Origin: Thermoleophilaceae bacterium
GTDB lineage: Bacteria; Actinomycetota; Thermoleophilia; Solirubrobacterales; Thermoleophilaceae
Direction of reading: 5' to 3'
NCBI GenBank assembly: GCA_030448005.1
Contig: JAUJNT010000001.1
Span: forward strand, 754,293-818,292
DNA: 64,000 bases
A program made the translations under genes and the position numbers. Positions 59,954-64,000 of this stretch are shown piece by piece (positions within the stretch are counted from its first letter, which is position 1; each line of letters opens with the position of its first letter). Under the pieces are notes generated by a model. That model searched no databases, was not told the origin of the DNA, and worked only from the letters and a program-made list of their open reading frames with translations.

Positions 59954-60595
59954 CTACCTCGCGAACACCGCGTTCGACTCCGCGCTCGGATCTCTCCTGA
60001 CGTCTGTCGGCTCCTTGTCCGTGTCCACGAAGAGGCAGAAGTGGCGCCGCCTGTCGTCCCGGGCGATGCACACGCGGAAGTAGCCGTCCGAGAGCCGCCT
60101 GGTATTCGCCGTCTCGAGGTTGCGTGCGAGCTCCTGGCTTCCCGACCGGGCGACGTAGGCGCGCAACTGGCGGCCGACCTCCTCGGTGGCCTCGGTCTCG
60201 GACACGGTCACCGGCCGGTTGGCGAGCCCCGACACCAGCACCGCCACGACTCCCGCAGCAAGCAGGGCGGTGCCCATACGGTCTTGCAGGATCTCCCGCT
60301 CGACCTGTGGCGGCGCCGATGACGGCGGAGCTGCTCCGGCCGCCGCGGTGGCCTCCTCGCGTCGTCGCACAAGGCGCCGGGTGAGGAAGGGCGAGACCGC
60401 GCCTACCAGGAAGAGATTTGCAAAGGTGGCTATGAGCACTCCCAGGATCAGGTCCATGCGCGCGGCGCCCAGCGGAGGCAGCTGGTCCAGCAGCAGCCCG
60501 TCCACCAGGGTGAACAAGGCGAACGCCGGCCACTGCCATGCGCCGTGTAGCCGCCAGCGCAGGCGTCTGGTCCAGAAGCGCTCGCGCGGGCTCAC
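59954..60595 (-). CDS. Membrane protein of unknown function
   Basis: The 213-residue protein has three hydrophobic segments (PAFALFTLVDGLLLD, LILGVLIATFANLFLVGAV and ALLAAGVVAVLVSGLA) and a C-terminal soluble part with SDGYFRVCIARDDRRRHFCLFVDT. No family is recognised. TAGGCT (60608-60603) lies 7 nt before the GTG, the leaderless spacing. It faces the tandem phosphatase-like genes tail to tail. Confidence 0.72.
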   Translation of the reverse strand: MSPRERFWTRRLRWRLHGAWQWPAFALFTLVDGLLLDQLPPLGAARMDLILGVLIATFANLFLVGAVSPFLTRRLVRRREEATAAAGAAPPSSAPPQVEREILQDRMGTALLAAGVVAVLVSGLANRPVTVSETEATEEVGRQLRAYVARSGSQELARNLETANTRRLSDGYFRVCIARDDRRRHFCLFVDTDKEPTDVRRDPSAESNAVFAR

Positions 60596-60602
60596 CTCGA
60601 CC

Positions 60603-60608
60603 AGCCTA
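60603..60608 (-). promoter_or_regulatory. Probable leaderless -10 element (TAGGCT)
   Basis: Minus-strand TAGGCT, 7 nt, then the GTG at 60595. The same hexamer precedes lpdA. Confidence 0.45.
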
Positions 60609-60780
60609 GAACGCGGGTTGGTGCGGGCCTCCGGACGGGTAACCTCTCACATGCCCGCGCCTTCGGCGGAGACCCCGCCGGGGCGTCACAACCTCGTGGC
60701 CGGGCGGAGACCGCGCCGGGGCGTCACAACGTCGAGGCCGGGCGGAGACCCCGCTCCGGCAGCGAAGGGAGAATGAAGCA

Positions 60781-61854
60781 ATGGCCACGCCGACCGCCAG
60801 ACCGGCGCAACTCGAGCCGAGGGAGCGCGACACCGCGGCTCAGCTGACGGTCGAGGATCGCCGTGAGCTTCTGCGCTACATGCTCCTCATGCGCGCCACC
60901 GAGGAGCGGGCGCTCGGGCTCTACCGGCAGGGCAAGGTGCCAGGCAGCCACTACGACGGCCGCGGACAGGAGGCGGTGTCCGTGGGCTCGGCGTTCGCAC
61001 TGTCCCCTCGCGACCGCGCCTGCATCCTTCACCGTGACCTCGGCGCCCACCTGATCCGCGGGGTCACGCCGGGTCGCGTGCTCGCCCAGATGATGGGACG
61101 GGTGGGCGGGGTCACCAACGGGCGGGACGGCAACATGCACTTCGGCGACCCCGGGCTCGGGTGTGTGGGCATGGTCTCGATGCTGCCCGACATGGCCCCG
61201 GTGGCGTGCGGTCTCGCGCTCGCGTTTCAGATGCGTCGCGAGCCCAGGGTCGCGATGACCTGGTTCGGCGACGGCTCGACCGCGAACGGCCAGTGGCACG
61301 AGGCCATGAACGTGGCCGGGGTGCGGCGGCTGCCGATCGTGTTCATCCTCGAGAACAACCAGTACGCGTACTCCACACCCAACGAGCTCGAGTTCGCCGT
61401 CGACCCGGTCGAGCGGGCCGCCACCTACGGGTTCGCAGGCGTCAAGGTGGATGGAAACGACGTCGAGGCCGTCTTTCAGGCGGCGGCCGAGGCCTGCGAC
61501 CGAGCGCGCGTCGGCGGCGGACCGACGCTGATCCAGGCCGAGACGATGCGGATGCACGGACACGGCGCTCACGACGACATGTCCTACGTCCCGCCCGAGC
61601 TGTTCGAGCACTGGGCGGCGCGAGACCCGATCGAGACGTTCGAGAAGCGGCTCGGCGAAGAGGGCCTCGAGACGGAGAGCCTCCACAAGGCCGTGGCCGA
61701 GACGCTCGAGCGTGAGACTGAGTGGGCGCTGGCGTGTCCGATGCCCGACCCGGCAACCGCGGCCGAGGGGGTGTTCGCCACCGAGGACCCGGTGCTCGGA
61801 GACGGCCACGCGCCTTGGTCGCGCTGGTCCGGTAGGGCAGCCACCGATGCCTGA
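60781..61854 (+). CDS. 2-Oxoacid dehydrogenase E1 component, alpha subunit (second complex)
   Basis: The 357-residue TPP enzyme subunit is less PDH-like than the copy at 47.5 kb. YRQGKVPGSHYDGRGQEAVSVG, GGVTNGRDGNMHFGD and the TPP motif WFGDGSTANGQWHEAMN...NN are closest to branched-chain-2-oxoacid or acetoin dehydrogenase E1alpha. The loop MRMHGHGAHDDMSYV replaces the RYRGHS loop of PDH. Substrate cannot be fixed from sequence. The stop overlaps the E1beta start. The 185-nt upstream gap has two copies of GGCGGAGACCSCGCCGGGGCGTCACAA-like sequence near 60666 and 60705. Confidence 0.9.
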   Translation: MATPTARPAQLEPRERDTAAQLTVEDRRELLRYMLLMRATEERALGLYRQGKVPGSHYDGRGQEAVSVGSAFALSPRDRACILHRDLGAHLIRGVTPGRVLAQMMGRVGGVTNGRDGNMHFGDPGLGCVGMVSMLPDMAPVACGLALAFQMRREPRVAMTWFGDGSTANGQWHEAMNVAGVRRLPIVFILENNQYAYSTPNELEFAVDPVERAATYGFAGVKVDGNDVEAVFQAAAEACDRARVGGGPTLIQAETMRMHGHGAHDDMSYVPPELFEHWAARDPIETFEKRLGEEGLETESLHKAVAETLERETEWALACPMPDPATAAEGVFATEDPVLGDGHAPWSRWSGRAATDA

Positions 61855-62815
61855 GCTCACCTACCTCGAGGCGATCACCGACGGGCTGCGGGAGGAGATG
61901 CGCCACGACGAGTCGGTGTTCTGCCTCGGTCAGGACATCGGCAACTTCGGAGGTGCGTTCAAGGTCACCGAGGGCCTGGCCGCCGAGTTCGGCCGCGACC
62001 GCGTGTGGGACACGCCGCTGGCGGAATCGGCGATCGTCGGCGCCGCCGTCGGGGCGGCCGTCGAGGGCATGCGGCCGATCGCCGAGATGCAGTTCTCGGA
62101 CTTCATCGCCTGCGGCTTCGACCAGCTCGTGAACGTGGCCGCGAAGATGCACTACCGCCAGGGGCTCGCGGTGCCCATGGTGATGCGACTGCCGTCCGGT
62201 GGTGGGTTCTCAGGCGGACCGTTCCACTCTCAGAACCCCGAGGCGTGGTTCCTGCAGGCGCCGGGTCTCAAGGTGGTGGCGCCATCCACTCCGGAGGACG
62301 CGAAGGGGCTGATGGCAAGCGCGGTGCGCGACCCCAACCCCGTGCTCTACATGGAGCACAAGCACCTCTACCGGCGCCTGCGGGGGGAGGTGGCGGATGG
62401 CCGTTACGAGACCCCGCTCAGCCAGGTCCGGGTGGCCAGGGAAGGCTCTGAGCTCACCGTGATCGCCTACGGGGCGATGGTGCACACCGCACTCGAGGCC
62501 ACCGAGGATCTCGACGGTGCCGGCATCGAGGTGGTGGATCTGCGCACGCTCTGCCCGCTCGACACCGAGGGGATCCTCGCCAGCGTGCGCAAGACGAGCA
62601 AGGTCGTGGTCCTCCACGAGGCCACCCGCTCGTGCGGCATCGGCGCCGAGGTGTGCGCCCTCATCGCGGAGGAGGCCTTCGAGGACCTCGACGGTCCCGT
62701 CGTCCGCGTGACCGCACCCGATGTGCCGATCCCGTTCAGCCCTCCGCTCGAGCGCGCGGTGCTGCCCCAGGTCGATCAGGTGAGGGATGCCTGCCGTGAG
62801 CTCCTCGGATACTGA
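61847..62815 (+). CDS. 2-Oxoacid dehydrogenase E1 component, beta subunit (second complex)
   Basis: The 322-residue protein starts MPELTYLEAITDGLREEM and shows LGQDIGNFGGAFKVTEGL, DTPLAESAIVGAAVGAA, RLPSGGGFSGGPFHSQNPEA, APGLKVVAPSTPEDAKGL and VVDLRTLCPLDTEGI, the pattern of E1beta. The ATG overlaps the E1alpha stop by 8 nt. It pairs with the neighbouring alpha subunit. Confidence 0.92.
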   Translation: MPELTYLEAITDGLREEMRHDESVFCLGQDIGNFGGAFKVTEGLAAEFGRDRVWDTPLAESAIVGAAVGAAVEGMRPIAEMQFSDFIACGFDQLVNVAAKMHYRQGLAVPMVMRLPSGGGFSGGPFHSQNPEAWFLQAPGLKVVAPSTPEDAKGLMASAVRDPNPVLYMEHKHLYRRLRGEVADGRYETPLSQVRVAREGSELTVIAYGAMVHTALEATEDLDGAGIEVVDLRTLCPLDTEGILASVRKTSKVVVLHEATRSCGIGAEVCALIAEEAFEDLDGPVVRVTAPDVPIPFSPPLERAVLPQVDQVRDACRELLGY

Positions 62816-64000
62816 GAATCACGGGGGGCTCACGCCCCCCGGGCCCCCCGAGCCACCTGCCGGGTCTGAGGTGGACGTCGCGCCCCCCGAACCCCCCGCG
62901 CCACCTGCCGGTGAGGCTGACGGGGGGCTCGCGCCCCCCGGACCCTCCGCGCTACCTGGCGGATCCAATCTCGTGGAGCTCGTCATGCCGCAGATGGGCG
63001 TCTCGGTGGCCGAGGGCACGATCACCGCCTGGCGCAAGCGGCCGGGCGACTGGATCGAGCGGGATGAGGTCGTCGTCGAGATCTCGACCGACAAGGTGGA
63101 GACCGAGGTGCCCTCACCAGCCGCGGGCAGGCTGAAGGAGGTCCTCGTCGAGGAGGGCGCCACCGTGGACGTGGGCACGCTGCTTGCCACGCTCGACACC
63201 GCTGCGCGCCCCGGCGAGGCCCATGCGGACGAGCGCGAGCCAGCCGCGGCGCCGGAAGCCACGGAAGGGCCTCCGCCGGCCGTCTCCCCCGTGGTCCAGC
63301 GGATCGCGGCCGAGCACGGAATCGACATCGCGGCGATCCATGGCAGCGGCCGCCGCGGCCGCGTGACGAAGAAGGACGTGCTGGCGATCCTCGACAACGG
63401 CGCAGCGGGCCCCGAGCCTCAGCCGGCGGTCCCCAACGGCGGAAGGGACGCACAGCCGGGGCCCGGCATCCCGGCGATCCCCGCCGCGGAGCGCGCCCCG
63501 GACCCCGACCCGGCCGGCCACTCACCCACTCGGTCGCTGTCGCTCATGAGGCGCCAGATCGGCGAGCACATGGTGCGCTCGCTCCAGACCGCGGCGCACT
63601 GCACCACGATGGTGGAGGCCGACATGAGCGCGATCGAGGAGGCGCGCGGCCACCTCTCGTACCTCCCGTTCGTGGCGCGCGCGGCGGTGGCCGCGCTGCG
63701 CGAGCACCCGGCCCTGAACGCAACACTCGACGGCGAGCGCCTGACCGTCCACCGTGAGGTGCACCTCGGGGTGGCGGTGAGCCTGGGTGAGGAGGGCCTG
63801 ATCGTTCCGGTCGTCCGGGATGCCCACGAGCTCTCGCACGAGGGCCTGGCCGCGCGCATCGCCGACCTCGCGCAGCGGGCGCGCTCGAAGCGCCTCGGGC
63901 CGGAGGAGGTGGCCGGTGGCACCTTCACGATCACCAATCCCGGCCGCTTCGGCGCCCTGCTGGCCACGCCCATCATCAACCAGCCGCAGGTGGCCATCCT
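62787..64000 (+). CDS. Dihydrolipoamide acyltransferase (E2) of the second complex, cut by window edge
   Basis: The lipoyl domain reads ELVMPQMGVSVAEGTITAW with the lipoyl Lys in ISTDKVETEVPSP. A peripheral-subunit-binding domain follows (VSPVVQRIAAEHGIDIAAIHG, GRRGRVTKKDV), then the catalytic domain, beginning SLSLMRRQIGEHM and reaching GGTFTITNPGRFGALLATP at the edge; the active-site His lies beyond. The ATG at 62787, inside the E1beta 3' end, gives a 62-residue proline/glycine-rich leader encoded by repeats; the GTG at 62973 next to the lipoyl domain is the alternative start. Confidence 0.88.
   Translation, partial: MPAVSSSDTENHGGLTPPGPPEPPAGSEVDVAPPEPPAPPAGEADGGLAPPGPSALPGGSNLVELVMPQMGVSVAEGTITAWRKRPGDWIERDEVVVEISTDKVETEVPSPAAGRLKEVLVEEGATVDVGTLLATLDTAARPGEAHADEREPAAAPEATEGPPPAVSPVVQRIAAEHGIDIAAIHGSGRRGRVTKKDVLAILDNGAAGPEPQPAVPNGGRDAQPGPGIPAIPAAERAPDPDPAGHSPTRSLSLMRRQIGEHMVRSLQTAAHCTTMVEADMSAIEEARGHLSYLPFVARAAVAALREHPALNATLDGERLTVHREVHLGVAVSLGEEGLIVPVVRDAHELSHEGLAARIADLAQRARSKRLGPEEVAGGTFTITNPGRFGALLATPIINQPQVAI
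62821..62965. repeat. GC-rich hairpin repeats before the E2 lipoyl domain
   Basis: Three related units with GCCCCCCG(G/A)(G/A)CC and a closing CCACCTGCCGG-like end occur at about 62821-62860, 62879-62912 and 62920-62963. The first and third contain GGGGGG-CTCRCG-CCCCCC, a perfect stem. They either encode a Pro-rich leader or form intergenic hairpins. Confidence 0.6.

Overview
The window is very GC-rich, gene-dense DNA from an actinobacterium. The set dnaK-grpE-dnaJ-hspR, the purS/purQ/small-purL trio, IS1380-type transposase remains, many GTG/TTG starts and a widespread TANNNT hexamer 6-8 nt before start codons would fit the class Thermoleophilia (Solirubrobacterales-like), but class level is an inference. 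No rRNA or tRNA gene was recognised. Both edges cut genes: a RecQ helicase at the left and an E2 acyltransferase at the right.

Layout. 1-10.3 kb (minus strand): a purine operon, GYD protein-purD-purE-purB-purC-purS-purQ-purL-purF, followed by a small membrane protein and recQ; neighbours often overlap by GTGA or TGATG. 10.4-19.7 kb: heat-shock genes clpB and dnaK-grpE-dnaJ-hspR with two secreted proteins. dnaK is interrupted by two frameshifts that cancel overall. 19.7-25.1 kb: an EamA transporter, endonuclease III, an alpha/beta hydrolase, a lipoprotein sugar dehydrogenase and a large membrane protein. 25.1-30.6 kb: an apparent inositol-lipid cluster, made of a PAP2-type phosphotransferase/phosphatase, a CDP-alcohol phosphatidyltransferase, inositol-phosphate synthase, a glycosyltransferase fused to a PHP phosphoesterase, and a UDG-like protein.

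30.7-36.6 kb: single genes (VOC protein, RlmD-like methyltransferase lacking the usual Fe-S cysteines, M3-type peptidase, EEP hydrolase, argF, cupredoxin). 36.7-40.7 kb: thiamine synthesis (thiO-thiS-thiG behind a TPP riboswitch, divergent thiE). 40.8-42.6 kb: E3 dihydrolipoamide dehydrogenase and a NYN-domain protein. 42.7-46.3 kb: an accessory island of broken transposases (IS1380-, IS66- and IS3/rve-like) around a secreted protein of unknown function and a helical hypothetical protein. 46.3-51.1 kb: DsbA-like protein, FKBP lipoprotein and a pyruvate-dehydrogenase-type E1alpha-E1beta-E2 operon. 51.0-60.6 kb: epimerase, lipoprotein, ferritin, enolase-superfamily protein, SRPBCC protein, trypsin-like protease, two tandem arginine-rich alkaline-phosphatase-superfamily proteins and a membrane protein. 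60.8-64 kb: a second 2-oxoacid dehydrogenase operon.

Functional links: the thiamine genes and the single E3 gene supply cofactor and a shared subunit to the two TPP-dependent 2-oxoacid dehydrogenases. The inositol cluster looks able to make inositol phosphate, attach it to a lipid, dephosphorylate it and glycosylate it. Many transcripts are probably leaderless.
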